Below are positions 20,148-30,040 of a stretch of 64,000 bases of DNA, piece after piece; the stretch's first letter is position 1, and each line of letters begins with the position of its first letter. Source of the DNA: DATJKD01 sp963728295 (GTDB taxonomy: Bacteria > Pseudomonadota > Gammaproteobacteria > Steroidobacterales > Steroidobacteraceae); NCBI GenBank assembly GCA_963728295.1, contig CAVSKB010000019.1:62001-126000 (forward strand). The letters run 5' to 3'. Made by a program: the position numbers and the translations under genes. The notes below the pieces were generated by a model. It was given only the letters and a program-made list of their open reading frames with translations, did no database searches and was not told where the DNA came from.

Positions 20148-20972
20148 TCACGGCCGCAGCCGGCGTTCGATCCCCTTGCGGTCGATGACACGGCTCGCGA
20201 TTTCCTCTATCGAGCATTCGGTCGTATTCTGTTGTGGTATGCCGAACCGCTGGAACAGACCCTCCGCGGAGCGCACTTCGTATTCGCACTGCGACAGGGA
20301 TGCGTAGCGGCTGCCCGGCCGGCGCTCGTTGCGTATCTGCGTCAGCCGTGACGGCGCGATGGTGAGACCGAACAGCTTCGCCGTCTGAGTGCGCAGCGGC
20401 GCTGGCAGCTGCTTGCCCTCGAAGTCGTCCTCGGTCAGCGGATAATTCGCCGCAAAGATCCCGTACTGCATCGCCATGTAGATGCAGGTCGGCGTCTTCC
20501 CGGAGCGCGACACGCCGATGAGTATGACGTCGGCGCGCGCGTAATCCGCCGTGACGGCGCCGTCGTCGGCGGCGAGCGCGAAGTTCGTCGCGTCGATGCG
20601 CGTCGCATAGGCCTGAAGGTCGGCCATGCCGTGCGCGCGGCCTTCGCGCGGCGAGGACTTGACGGCGAGCTCGCTCTCGAGCGAGCCGAGAAATGCGGCG
20701 AAGAAATCGAGCAGCAGCGCGTTGCCGCCCAGCAGCACTTTGCGCAGATCCTCGCGCACCAGCGTGCTGAACACGATCGGCCGCTGACCGTCGGCGACCG
20801 CGGTCGCATTGATCTTGCGCACCGCTTCCTCTGCCTTGTCAACGGTGGAGATAAATGGCAGAGTCACTTGCCTGAATTCGAGGCCGTCGAATTGCGTGAG
20901 CAGGCTGTGCCCCATGGTTTCGGCGGACACGCCGGTCTGGTCCGAGACGAAGAAGATAGTTCTGCGGCCCAT
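20148..20972 (-). CDS. ppsR: PEP synthase regulatory protein PpsR (kinase/pyrophosphorylase)
   Basis: Bifunctional regulator that inactivates phosphoenolpyruvate synthase by ADP-dependent threonine phosphorylation and reactivates it by Pi-dependent removal. The family signature is complete: [20 protein letters not shown] at the N-terminus, the P-loop [20 protein letters not shown] at about residue 150, and [17 protein letters not shown]. At 274 residues it has normal length. I use the ATG at 20972, directly before the first conserved strand, rather than 20999. The gene is divergent from ppsA with 77 bases between them, a conserved regulator-target pairing. Confidence 0.95.
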   Translation of the reverse strand: MGRRTIFFVSDQTGVSAETMGHSLLTQFDGLEFRQVTLPFISTVDKAEEAVRKINATAVADGQRPIVFSTLVREDLRKVLLGGNALLLDFFAAFLGSLESELAVKSSPREGRAHGMADLQAYATRIDATNFALAADDGAVTADYARADVILIGVSRSGKTPTCIYMAMQYGIFAANYPLTEDDFEGKQLPAPLRTQTAKLFGLTIAPSRLTQIRNERRPGSRYASLSQCEYEVRSAEGLFQRFGIPQQNTTECSIEEIASRVIDRKGIERRLRP

Positions 20973-21049
20973 CTGCCCAAGTATCCTCGTACGGCTCAAC
21001 GCACGCGCAGTCTTTCATCTCCCGCGCTGAGCTAGCAAGAGGTCCCGGC

Positions 21050-23417
21050 GTGCGTCCGTACACCATTCCCTTCGCAGAGCTGGGTCGTCACGACGTCGCC
21101 GAGGTCGGCGGCAAGAACTCGTCGCTGGGTGAGATGATCTCCGGGCTCGCGGCACTCGGCGTGACCGTGCCGGGTGGCTTTGCAACGACAGCGGACGCAT
21201 ACCGCAGATTTCTGGCCCATGACGGTCTCGCGGCGAGAATCAAGTCCGAGCTCGCCGGGCTCGACGTCGACGATGTCGTGCAGCTCGTGGCGACCGGCGC
21301 AAGAATCCGCGACTGGATCCTTGCGACTCCGTTCCCTGCGCAGCTGCAGCAGGCGATCGTCGCGGACTACACGGCGATGTGCGAGGGTGGCGTCGACGCG
21401 GCGGTGGCCGTGCGCTCCTCTGCAACCGCCGAGGATCTGCCGGAGGCATCCTTCGCCGGGCAGCAGGAGACACTGCTCAACGTCCGCGGCGCGGACGCGG
21501 TGGTGCGCGCGGTGCACGAGGTGTTCGCCTCGCTCTTCAACGACCGCGCCATCTCATACCGCGTGCACCAGGGCTTCGATCATTCCCAGGTGGCGCTCTC
21601 CGCCGGCATCCAGCACATGGTGCGCAGCGATCTCGGTGCCAGCGGCGTAATGTTCACGCTCGACACGGATTCCGGATTCCGCGGCGTCGTGTTCATCACC
21701 GCGTCCTGGGGCCTGGGCGAGACCGTCGTTCAGGGCGCGGTCAACCCCGACGAGTTCTACGTCTACAAGACGGCGCTGCGCGCCGGCCGCGCGCCCATCC
21801 TGCGCCGCACGCTGGGGGGCAAGGCGATCAAGATGGTCTACGCCGCCCCCGGCGACAGCAGCCGCCGGGTGGCCACGGTCGAGGTTCCCGAGGCCGATCG
21901 CATGCGCTTCTCCCTCGACGACGGCGACCTGATCGAGCTCGCGCGCCAGGCGCTCGTCATCGAAGATCACTACGGTTGTCCGATGGACATCGAGTGGGGC
22001 AAGGACGGCGAGACGGGACGGATCTACATCCTGCAGGCGCGCCCCGAGACCGTGCAGAGCCGCGCCGGGCGCGTCGTGCAGCGCTACACGCTCAAGGGTC
22101 GCTCGACGGTGCTCGCGCAGCGGACGCAGCATCGGCCAGCGCATCGGTGCCGGACCGGCGCGCATCATCCGCGACGTGCGGGAGATGTCGCGCGTCGAGA
22201 GCGGCGACGTGCTGGTCGCCGACATGACCGATCCGGACTGGGAGCCGGTCATGAAGCGAGCAGCCGCGATCGTCACTAACCGCGGAGGACGGACCTGCCA
22301 TGCGGCGATCATCGCCCGGGAGCTCGGGATCCCTGCGGTCGTGGGTTGCGGCGATGCGACCAGGACGATCCGCGAGGGTCAGCCCGTCACGGTATCCTGC
22401 GCCGAGGGGGACACCGGCTACGTCTACGAGGGGCAGCTCGACTTCGACCAGACCCGGATCGAGCTCGACTCGCTGCCGAAGGTGCCGGTCAAGATCATGA
22501 TGAACGTCGGCAACCCGGACCGGGCGTTCGACTTCGCGGGCATCCCAAACCGCGGTGTCGGCCTCGCGCGCCTCGAGTTCATCATCAACCGGATGATCGG
22601 CGTGCATCCGCGCGCGTTGCTCGAGTTCGACGCGCTGGACGCCGATCTCAAGGACACAATCCGGCGTCAGACGGCGGGTTACGGCGACCCCGTTGGGTTC
22701 TACGTCGACAAGCTCTGCGAGGGCATCTCGACGATCGCGGCCGCCTTTGCACCCGAGCCGGTGATCGTGCGGCTCTCGGACTTCAAGTCGAACGAATACG
22801 CAAACCTGGTCGGCGGCCGTCGTTACGAGCCGGTAGAGGAGAACCCGATGCTCGGGTTCCGCGGCGCCTCGCGCTACGTCGACGAGAGTTTCCGGCCCTG
22901 CTTCGAGCTCGAGTGCCGCGCGCTCAAGCGCGTGCGCACCGAAATGGGTCTCGCGAACGTGTGGGTCATGGTGCCCTTCGTGCGCACCCTTACGGAGGCG
23001 GCTAAGGTGGTGGAGCTGCTGGCCGCGAACGGCCTGCGCCGCGGCGAGGACGGTCTCAGGATCATCATGATGTGCGAGCTGCCGACCAACGCGGTGCTCG
23101 CGGAGCGGTATCTGGAATATTTCGACGGCATGTCGATCGGCTCGAACGACATGACGCAGCTCACGCTGGGGCTCGATCGCGATTCAGCGGTAGTCGCGCA
23201 TCTGTTCGACGAGCGCGACGAAGCGGTCAAGGCGATGCTTGCGATGGCGATCGCGGCTTGCCGCAAGGCGGGCAAGTACATCGGTATCTGCGGCCAGGGC
23301 CCGTCGGATCATCCAGAGCTCGCCCGCTGGCTGGTCGACCAGGGCATCGAAAGCATGTCCCTGAACCCGGACACGGTCGTCGAGACCTGGCTCTTTCTTG
23401 CCGGGCAAAAAGCCTAA
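21050..23417 (+). CDS. ppsA: Phosphoenolpyruvate synthase PpsA, one frameshift
   Basis: Converts pyruvate, ATP and water to phosphoenolpyruvate, AMP and Pi, the entry step of gluconeogenesis from C3 acids. The GTG start has AAGAGGT six bases upstream. The N-terminal ATP-grasp domain is clear ([59 protein letters not shown]). The frame breaks near 22120 in a GCAGC-rich stretch and resumes at [20 protein letters not shown], giving the phospho-His domain ([20 protein letters not shown]) and the PEP-binding TIM barrel ([55 protein letters not shown]). All catalytic parts are present; a single indel error is the simplest explanation. Confidence 0.94.
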
Positions 23418-23523
23418 GCGGATTGCAGCCTTACACGCCGGACGCAGAGTCCGAACAGCCTGTTCGCTTCAGGACTCAATGCTGAGTAATACTCCCACTG
23501 CATCGGACAAGGAGAGAAACGTC

Positions 23524-25298
23524 ATGGTTGCGGTGAGAGTGCTGGTGGTCTTGTCCCTCTCCCTGGTCATGTCGGGGGCCATGGCGAAGAAGCGCCCCCC
23601 TCCGGAGCCGGCGGTTCCGCCCAACGTCATCATCGTGATGACAGATGATCAGGGGTATGGCGACCTCTCCGCTCACGGGAATCCGGTCTTGAGAACGCCG
23701 AACCTCGATCAACTGGCTTCCCAGAGCATTCGGCTGACCGATTTTCATGTCGCTCCGATGTGCACACCGACACGGGGCCAGCTCATGAGCGGTCGCCATG
23801 CGCTCGCCAATGGCGCAATGAACGTCAGCAACGGCAGGGCGATTCTGCGCAAGACGATTCCAACAATGGCCAATTTCTTCGCCGATGGCGGCTACCGGAC
23901 GGCTCTTTTCGGCAAATGGCATCTGGGGGACAACTACCCATACCGACCGCAGGATCGCGGCTTCCAGGAAACGCTGACATTTCAATCGTCCACGCTGTCC
24001 TCAGCGCCGGCTTTCTGGAACAACGACTACTTTGACGATTTCTATCTCCATAACGGTCAGTTGAGCCAATACCCCGGCTACTGCACCGACGTTTTCTTCG
24101 CCGAGGCCATGCGGTGGATCAAGGCAGCGAGGCGCCTCAGGGGAACCGTTCTTTGCCTACATCACTCCCAATGCGCCTCACGCGCCGCTCTTCGTTCCGC
24201 AAAAGTATCGGGACCCCTACGCGAGTCTCCCCCACAACCAGGCCAGCTTCTTCGGGATGATCGCCAACATCGATGAAAACATGGGCAAGCTCGAGCAGAC
24301 GCTCATAGAGGCAGGCCTGCGAGACAACACGATTGTGATTTTCCTGACGGACAACGGAACCAGTTACGGCGACGTCATATTCAACGCGGGGATGCAGGGG
24401 CAAGAAGGAAGCGCTTTACGAGGGTGGACACCGTGTTCCTTTCTTTATCCGCTGGCCGGCAGGCGGCCTGCGCAGTCCCGGGAACATCGGCGAGCTTGCG
24501 CAGGTACAGGACGTACTGCCTACGCTGATGGAGCTCGCCGTGCTGCCGAATCCCCAGGGAGCAAAATTTGACGGGATCAGCCTCGCCAGACTCCTTCGCG
24601 ACCAGCAACAAGCGCTTCCCGACCGGAAGCTGATCGTCCAATACTCGCGCGTCACCGCGCCGATCCCCCGCAAATGGGATGCTGCAATCCTCTGGAAACG
24701 ATGGCGCCTGATCAGTAACACCAGCCTGTATGACCTTTCCACGGATCCCCAGCAGACGACGAATGTGATAACCAGCTATCCGGACGTCGTCGCCCAGATG
24801 AGAAACCAGTACGAAACCTGGTGGGCGCAGGTCGCACCAGCGGTGAACACGTTCAGTCGACTCACGATTGGCTCGGACGCGGCGAACCCGGTTCTGCTCG
24901 CACCTCCCGAGTGGCGCAACGTCTTTCTGGACCAGCAAACCCAGGTTCGCAGCGCGCCGGTGAAGAATGGCGTCTGGACAATCGAAGTGGAGCGCGCAGC
25001 CAATTACCAGGTCGACCTGCGCCGGTGGCCGGTCGAGGCGGATACGGCGATCACGGCAGGGCTACCGCCTTATAGCGCCGTGGATGGCACGTACGCTGCC
25101 GGAAAAGCACTGCCGATCACGCAGGCGCGGCTGAAAATAGCCAATTTTGATCAGACCGTGCCGGTCACCGCGACCGACAAGGTGATTTCGTTCAACGTGA
25201 ACCTGCCGGCTGGTCCGACCGATCTGCAGACATGGTTCCTGAACGCGAACGGAACCCTTCTGACTGGCGCTTACTACGTGTACGTCAGCCGGCTTTAG
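23524..25298 (+). CDS. Secreted arylsulfatase-type sulfatase, two frameshifts
   Basis: Type I sulfatase that hydrolyses sulfate esters. The ATG at 23524 follows AAGGAGAG and opens a signal peptide (VRVLVVLSLSLVMSGAMA). The metal site is present (VIIVMTDDQGYGDLS) and the Cys-type formylglycine motif reads APMCTPTRGQLMSGRH, so it needs a formylglycine-generating enzyme, which is not in this window. GKWHLGDNYPYRP and, in a second frame after about 24135, AYITPNAPHAPLFVP and LTDNGTSYGD follow. Another break near 24400 leads to LYEGGHRVPFFIRW and the rest. About 150 residues after the catalytic domain form a C-terminal extension without recognised motifs (e.g. WTIEVERAANYQVDLRRWPV). The natural substrate is unknown. 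Confidence 0.9.
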
Positions 25299-25304
25299 CA
25301 CGCC

Positions 25305-25691
25305 TTAATCGAACTGCCGCAGGTAAGCGATCAGATCCGCCCGTGCCTGCGGGTCGGGTATGCCGACGAAGATCATGGTGGAGTCGGCGAGAAACTTGCC
25401 CGGACTGGCAAGCCAGGCATCGAGCAGCTCGGGCGTCCACACAAGACCTGATTCCTTGAGCACCTGCGAATACCCGTTGAACCCCTCACGCGTGCCGGCC
25501 TTGCGACCGAAGATCCCGGTGAGGCTCGGACCGTTGTAGTTACCGAAGCCCGGCTCGGGGTAATGACAGGTGCGGCAAGGCTGGAATACCTGCCGGCCGC
25601 GCTCGGGATCGCCCGCGGGAAGCTCGGCGCGCGCCGTCGTCGCGGCGAGCAGCAGCATCGCGGTTGCGATCGCAGCAGCGCGAGGACGCAT
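25305..25691 (-). CDS. Class I c-type cytochrome, partner of upstream flavoprotein
   Basis: Periplasmic monohaem cytochrome of 128 residues: signal peptide (AAAIATAMLLLAATTARA), one haem-binding CRTCH with a downstream FNGYSQVLKES helix, and a probable Met axial ligand in ADSTMIFVG. The overall pattern (GxxxFQPCRTCH ... GRKAG ... YLRQFD) resembles soluble mitochondrial-like cytochromes c. Its ATG overlaps the stop of the Tat flavoprotein gene by one base (TGATG), so the two are translationally coupled and the cytochrome is likely the electron acceptor of that enzyme. This partnership is inferred from the arrangement. Confidence 0.92.
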   Translation of the reverse strand: MRPRAAAIATAMLLLAATTARAELPAGDPERGRQVFQPCRTCHYPEPGFGNYNGPSLTGIFGRKAGTREGFNGYSQVLKESGLVWTPELLDAWLASPGKFLADSTMIFVGIPDPQARADLIAYLRQFD

Positions 25692-27208
25692 CACCGCTTC
25701 CGTGCGGCGGCGGCAGCACCCGCACGACGCCCGAAGAACGTGCTGTCGCCGATCGACAGACCGCTCGCGTGATAGGGCGCGGCCGGGATTCCGGCCGAGG
25801 TCCGCCCCGCCGCATAGAGCCCGGGGATGGTTTCGCCCCAGACGTCGATCACCTCGCCTGCGAGCGTGGTCTCCAGCCCGCCGAACGTGTGGACCGCGTA
25901 GAACGCCTTCTCGACTCCGAGGTCGTAGGCCTTGAACGGCGGCCGCTCCAACGGCGCGAGAAACGCCGGGCTCTTGCCGAGCAACGGGTCGCGTCCCTCG
26001 CGCGCATGGCGATTGTAATAGTCGATGGTCGTTTCGAGTGCGCCGGGGGCGAATCCAAGCGCGCGGCCGAGTGCGCCGAGGTCGCCCGCCTGCGCAGCGA
26101 CGACCACGCGCGCATCCGGTCCGGGATAGTCGCAGCCGGCGTCCACGATCAGCCATCCGCGTCCGCCCTGGTTGTAGAGGAATTCATGGCCGATCGCGCC
26201 ATAGTAGGCGTCCTCGGCGATACAGCGCTGGCCGAGGCGGTTGACCGCCACTCCCTTGAGCACGTTCTCGGGCGGGTACAGCGGCAGCACCGCAAAGCCA
26301 TGGTGCATCCGCAGCACGTTGCCGCCGACACCCATCCCCATGCGGATACCCATGCCGAGATCGCCGGCGCGGCCCCAGTGGCCCGAGCACGGATAGAGCT
26401 CCGGCGCGTGGCGCCTCAGCATCTCCGGGTTGTGGATGAACCCGCCCGCGGCAAGCACGACACCGCGGCGTGCCCGCAGATACCGGCGCTCGCCGTTCTC
26501 GATCACAGCCACACCGGCAACGGTGCCGTCCGATTCGCTGACGAGGCGTTCGCAGGCGATGCGCGTACGAAGAGGGATCCCGAGCCGCCGGGCCGATGCG
26601 AGCAGGCTCCTCATGAGCGCTTCGCCGCCCATCATGTTGATCGCCGGCGGCACATGACCGCGCGGCGCGGGCCGCACTCGATCGCGGTAAGGATGATTGC
26701 GTTCGCTGCCCGAGTGATACAGCGAGGCCGCGTGGTGCGCGAGCTCCTTCTCGTCTGAATACACGGGTGCGTATTCGACACCGTTGCCCACGAGCCAGTC
26801 GTAGTGACCCAGGCTCTCCTCGCAGTAGACCTGGATCTTGTCTGCGGGCGCGTACGGACCGCCGGCCTCGATCAGGTAGCGGTACATGTCCTGCGGCGTG
26901 TCCTCGAAGCCGAGCTTCTTCTGCAACGGCGTGCCGCCGCCCATGTAGCACACGCCGCCCGACAGGCTCGAGGAACCACCGGGGACGTGGAAGAGTTCGA
27001 GTACCTGTACGTCCGCGCCAGCGCGGCGCGCTTCGATCGCCGCCGAGATGCCGCCCGCGCCCGAGCCGACGACGATGACGTCCATCTCGCCGTCCCAGCC
27101 CGGCACGTCGCGTCGGTCCAGCGCCGCTGTCGGCGCGGCGCGCAGCGCCGTCACACCCGCGGCCGCGAGACCGGCACCCGTCAGGAATCGTCGTCGAGTC
27201 TGCCGCAC
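25691..27208 (-). CDS. Tat-exported FAD dehydrogenase (fumarate reductase/3-ketosteroid dehydrogenase-like)
   Basis: Flavoprotein of the FAD_binding_2 superfamily. The N-terminus is a twin-arginine signal (TRRRFLTGAGLAAAGVTALR), so the folded enzyme is exported. An FAD dinucleotide fold follows (DVIVVGSGAGGISAAIEARR with the acidic VLELFHVPGGSS), then a central substrate domain and the C-terminal FAD-binding end (GLYAAGRTSAGIPAAPYHAS). At 505 residues it is of KstD/urocanate reductase size. The start is a GTG immediately after the recR stop codon; no upstream space exists for a promoter-proximal start. The superfamily includes fumarate reductases, Delta1-steroid dehydrogenases and others, so direction and substrate are open; coupling to a cytochrome c argues for substrate oxidation. 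Confidence 0.88.
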   Translation of the reverse strand: MRQTRRRFLTGAGLAAAGVTALRAAPTAALDRRDVPGWDGEMDVIVVGSGAGGISAAIEARRAGADVQVLELFHVPGGSSSLSGGVCYMGGGTPLQKKLGFEDTPQDMYRYLIEAGGPYAPADKIQVYCEESLGHYDWLVGNGVEYAPVYSDEKELAHHAASLYHSGSERNHPYRDRVRPAPRGHVPPAINMMGGEALMRSLLASARRLGIPLRTRIACERLVSESDGTVAGVAVIENGERRYLRARRGVVLAAGGFIHNPEMLRRHAPELYPCSGHWGRAGDLGMGIRMGMGVGGNVLRMHHGFAVLPLYPPENVLKGVAVNRLGQRCIAEDAYYGAIGHEFLYNQGGRGWLIVDAGCDYPGPDARVVVAAQAGDLGALGRALGFAPGALETTIDYYNRHAREGRDPLLGKSPAFLAPLERPPFKAYDLGVEKAFYAVHTFGGLETTLAGEVIDVWGETIPGLYAAGRTSAGIPAAPYHASGLSIGDSTFFGRRAGAAAAARKR

Positions 27209-27808
27209 TTAGAGGCGCTGTCGGCCGGCGATGGCATGCGCCAGCGTGCCGCCATCCACGTACTCGAGCTCGCCGCCGACCGGCACACCGTGCGCGATTC
27301 GCGACGCTGGCAGTCCGTGCCGCGCGACGACCTCGCCGAGGAAATGCGCCGTGGCCTCGCCTTCGACCGTCGGATTCGTGGCGAGGATCACCTCTGCGAC
27401 CTCGCCCTCGCCCAGCAACCGTTCAAGCGCCTCGATGCCAATCTCCTGCGGACCGATGCCGTCGAGTGGCGATAGATGGCCCATCAGCACGAAATAGCAG
27501 CCGCGATAGCTCCCCGACTGCTCGACGGCGACCACGTCTGCAGGTGACTCGACTACGCACAGCAGGCTGCGGTCGCGTCGTGGCGCCGCGCAGATCGGGC
27601 AGACCTCGCCTTCGGCGAACATCCGGCATCGGCGACAGTGACCCAGCCCGTCCATCGCACCGGTGACCGCCTGCGCGAGCTCGCGGCCCCCGTCCCGCTC
27701 GCGTTCGAGCAGATGAAATGCCATGCGTTGAGCCGACTTCGGACCGACGCCAGGCAGGCAACGCAGCGCCTCGATCAGGCGGCTCAGTGAGGGCGGATAG
27801 AGCATCAA
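27209..27808 (-). CDS. recR: Recombination mediator RecR
   Basis: Acts with RecF/RecO to load RecA at gaps. It has an N-terminal helix-hairpin-helix ([20 protein letters not shown]), a zinc finger of the CxxC...CxxC type ([20 protein letters not shown]) and a Toprim domain ([34 protein letters not shown]). The length of 199 residues is standard. It lies 7 bases after ybaB in the conserved dnaX-ybaB-recR order and its stop codon touches the next gene's GTG, so all are probably co-transcribed. Confidence 0.97.
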   Translation of the reverse strand: MMLYPPSLSRLIEALRCLPGVGPKSAQRMAFHLLERERDGGRELAQAVTGAMDGLGHCRRCRMFAEGEVCPICAAPRRDRSLLCVVESPADVVAVEQSGSYRGCYFVLMGHLSPLDGIGPQEIGIEALERLLGEGEVAEVILATNPTVEGEATAHFLGEVVARHGLPASRIAHGVPVGGELEYVDGGTLAHAIAGRQRL

Positions 27809-27815
27809 CCGAGGG

Positions 27816-28145
27816 TCAGCCGCCGAACGGCAGCTTCATCCCGGGCGGCAGGTTCATCCCGCCCATCAGAGCGGACATCTTTTCCTGTGTCGCGCTTTCG
27901 ATGCGATGCACGGCGTCGTTGATCGCGGCGGCAACCAGGTCCTCGATCATCTCGCGATCGTCGGTGGGCACCGCCGGGTCGATCTGCACGCGCCGCGCCT
28001 CATGGCGACCGTTGAGCGTCACCTTGACCATGCCGCCGCCCGCCTCGCCCGTGACCTCCATGGCCGCGATCTCCTCCTGCGCCTTCTGCATGGTCGCCTG
28101 CATCGCCTGCGCCTGCTTCATCAGATTGCCCAGACCGCCCTTCAT
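27816..28145 (-). CDS. ybaB: YbaB/EbfC family nucleoid-associated protein
   Basis: Small DNA-binding protein of the YbaB/EbfC family that coats DNA. It is 109 residues with the expected Met/Gln-rich first helix ([20 protein letters not shown]), the central beta hairpin ([16 protein letters not shown]) and an amphipathic second helix ([17 protein letters not shown]), ending in a Gly/Met/Pro-rich tail. It lies between dnaX (27 bases upstream) and recR (7 bases downstream). Confidence 0.97.
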   Translation of the reverse strand: MKGGLGNLMKQAQAMQATMQKAQEEIAAMEVTGEAGGGMVKVTLNGRHEARRVQIDPAVPTDDREMIEDLVAAAINDAVHRIESATQEKMSALMGGMNLPPGMKLPFGG

Positions 28146-28172
28146 CGTTTGCGCCTCTCGTGGGTATGATCG

Positions 28173-29759
28173 TCAGTTGAGCGGCTTGACGGAGCCCGGC
28201 TGCACCGTCGCGCCGAAGACTTCGCGCATCGCGCGCACCGCCGGGTCCGCCTCGATCGCTTCCTCGGCCGCGCGCAACCGTTCGTCGGAGGCCTGCGCCT
28301 GTCGGCGCGCCGGGGTGTCCTCCGCCGCATCGCTCACGCTGATCTCGATGCGGAGCGGGCGGCCCAGTTGCTCGCTCAACGCCTGCGCGAGCTTCTGCTC
28401 GAGCTGGGGCCGGCGGAATATCTCGCCGGACCGGTCGAGGCGGAGCCGAAATACGTCGCCGCTGCGCGCCGTGAGTACGCAATGGTTCGCAAGCTGGCGC
28501 GCCGGTCCCTGCAGGTCGAGCGCGGCCACCAGCGCGGGCCATTCCGATCCGCTCTCGACCGCGAGCGCCGGCACTGCTGCGCTGTTGCCCTCCGGGACGG
28601 GGGCCGTCCCGGTACCGGACGCGCGTCGTGTCGCCGTCCGCGCGGCCGGACGCGACTCGTCGTCCGCCGTTGTCGACAACGGACGGAAAGCCAGCATCCG
28701 CAGCAGCGCCATCTCAAATCCGCCACGCGCATCGGGTGCGTAGTCGAGATCGCGGCGGCTCATGATCGCGATCTGGTAGCAGAGCTGGAGGTCCTCCGGC
28801 GAAAAGCGCGCTGCGAGCGCGGCCAACGCCTCGTCCTCGTCGTCCGCGTCGGACCTGAGCTCCGGAAGTGCCTGTAGCAGCGCCATACGCTGCAGCGCAC
28901 CGGCGAGCTCGCCCAGCGCCTGGTGATAATCGGGTGCGCGTTCGTCGAGCGTTGCGACGCACTGCATGAGCACCGCACCGTCGCCGGCCGCAAGCGCCGT
29001 AAGGATGGTCTCGATGTGCCGCCGGTCGAGCGTGCCCAGAAGCGAGCGCGCCTCGGCCTCGACGGCCCGGCCACCTCCGAACGCGAGTACCTGGTCGAGC
29101 AGCGACAGCGCATCCCGCATGCTGCCTTCCGCGCCGCGTGCGATAACACGCAGGGCGCCGGCCTCGAACTCCACATTCTCGGCCTGCGCGATCTGCGTCA
29201 GCCGCTCGATGATCTGCTGAGGCGGCAGGCGCCGCAGATGGAACTGCAGGCAACGCGAGAGGACGGTGATCGGCAGTTTCTGCGGATCGGTGGTCGCGAG
29301 CAGGAACTTTACGTGCGGCGGCGGCTCCTCCAGCGTCTTGAGCAGCGCGTTGAAGGAATGCGCCGAGAGCATGTGCACCTCGTCGATCAGGTACACCTTG
29401 TAACGCCCGCGCGCCGGCGAATACTGAACGTTGTCGAGCAGCTCGCGCGTGTCGTCGACCTTGGTGCGCGAGGCCGCGTCGACCTCGAGCAGATCGACGA
29501 ACCGGCCCGCGTCGATATCGCGACAGGCGCCGCATTCGCCGCAGGGTGTCGAGGACACGCCTCGCTCGCAATTGAGCGCCTTCGCGAAGATGCGCGCGAT
29601 CGTCGTCTTGCCCACGCCGCGCGTGCCTGTGAACAGGAACGCATGGTGGATGCGGCCCGAGTCGAGCGCGTTCGTGAGCGCGCGTCGGACATGATCCTGT
29701 CCGACGAGCTCATCGAATCTGCGCGGTCGCCATTTGCGGGCAAGAACGAGGTAGCTCAT
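28173..29759 (-). CDS. dnaX: DNA polymerase III subunit tau/gamma DnaX
   Basis: Clamp-loader ATPase. AAA+ domain with Walker A FLFTGTRGVGKTTIARIFA, zinc module CGECGACRD, the sensor-1 region (KFLLATTDPQKLPITVLSRC) and the domain II-III lid, followed by an Ala/Pro/Arg-rich linker (about residues 370-410) and the C-terminal tau domain to ALSEQLGRPLRIEISV. I place the start at 29759 (MSYLVLARKWRPRRF, the canonical N-terminus). The frame stays open to 29906, but that part overlies the 4.5S RNA and is not coding. The 528 residues are somewhat short for a full tau. I saw no AAAAAAG slippery site of the E. coli kind. Confidence 0.96.
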   Translation of the reverse strand: MSYLVLARKWRPRRFDELVGQDHVRRALTNALDSGRIHHAFLFTGTRGVGKTTIARIFAKALNCERGVSSTPCGECGACRDIDAGRFVDLLEVDAASRTKVDDTRELLDNVQYSPARGRYKVYLIDEVHMLSAHSFNALLKTLEEPPPHVKFLLATTDPQKLPITVLSRCLQFHLRRLPPQQIIERLTQIAQAENVEFEAGALRVIARGAEGSMRDALSLLDQVLAFGGGRAVEAEARSLLGTLDRRHIETILTALAAGDGAVLMQCVATLDERAPDYHQALGELAGALQRMALLQALPELRSDADDEDEALAALAARFSPEDLQLCYQIAIMSRRDLDYAPDARGGFEMALLRMLAFRPLSTTADDESRPAARTATRRASGTGTAPVPEGNSAAVPALAVESGSEWPALVAALDLQGPARQLANHCVLTARSGDVFRLRLDRSGEIFRRPQLEQKLAQALSEQLGRPLRIEISVSDAAEDTPARRQAQASDERLRAAEEAIEADPAVRAMREVFGATVQPGSVKPLN

Positions 29760-29792
29760 GGAGGGAGCGCGTATCCGGTTGCCTGAATGGGA

Positions 29793-29904
29793 GGCGGCCC
29801 GCGCCAGAATACCCCCGGCACCCGGCGCTGCCGCTACCGCTGCTCCCTTCCGGGCCTGACGGGGTTTACGGCGAGCCGTCGCGAGGGATCCGACGCGAGC
29901 CACC
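29793..29904 (-). ncRNA. ffs: Signal recognition particle 4.5S RNA
   Basis: The invariant SRP core GTCAGGCCCGGAAGGGAGCA is at 29860-29841 (minus strand), with the GGAA tetraloop and the asymmetric AGCAGC side. The two ends pair fully: GGTGGCTCGCGTC (29904-29892) with GGCGCGGGCCGCC (29805-29793), 13 pairs including G-U. That fixes the molecule at 112 nt, matching E. coli 4.5S RNA. Position directly upstream of dnaX on the same strand is conserved in gammaproteobacteria. It binds Ffh and targets membrane proteins. Confidence 0.95.
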
Positions 29905-30040
29905 ATGGGCCAGCCCGAACGACGACACCTCTCGGGACCGTCGATCGCTTCGGAGGGCGGCGACTATAACAGCCCGGCATCGCCGCCGACAGTCCCAGAA
30001 AAACTCTTAACACTCACAGGTAAACCATTGATTGCATGCC

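Noticed and set aside
21050..23417. Programmed frameshifting in ppsA and other broken genes
   Set aside because: No slippery heptamer or common context at the breakpoints; family members do not use frameshifting.
23439..23453. Terminator after ppsA (CGGAC/GTCCG hairpin)
   Set aside because: Only five pairs and no T-run.
29760..29906. dnaX start at 29906
   Set aside because: Extension covers the 4.5S RNA; the canonical N-terminus starts at 29759.
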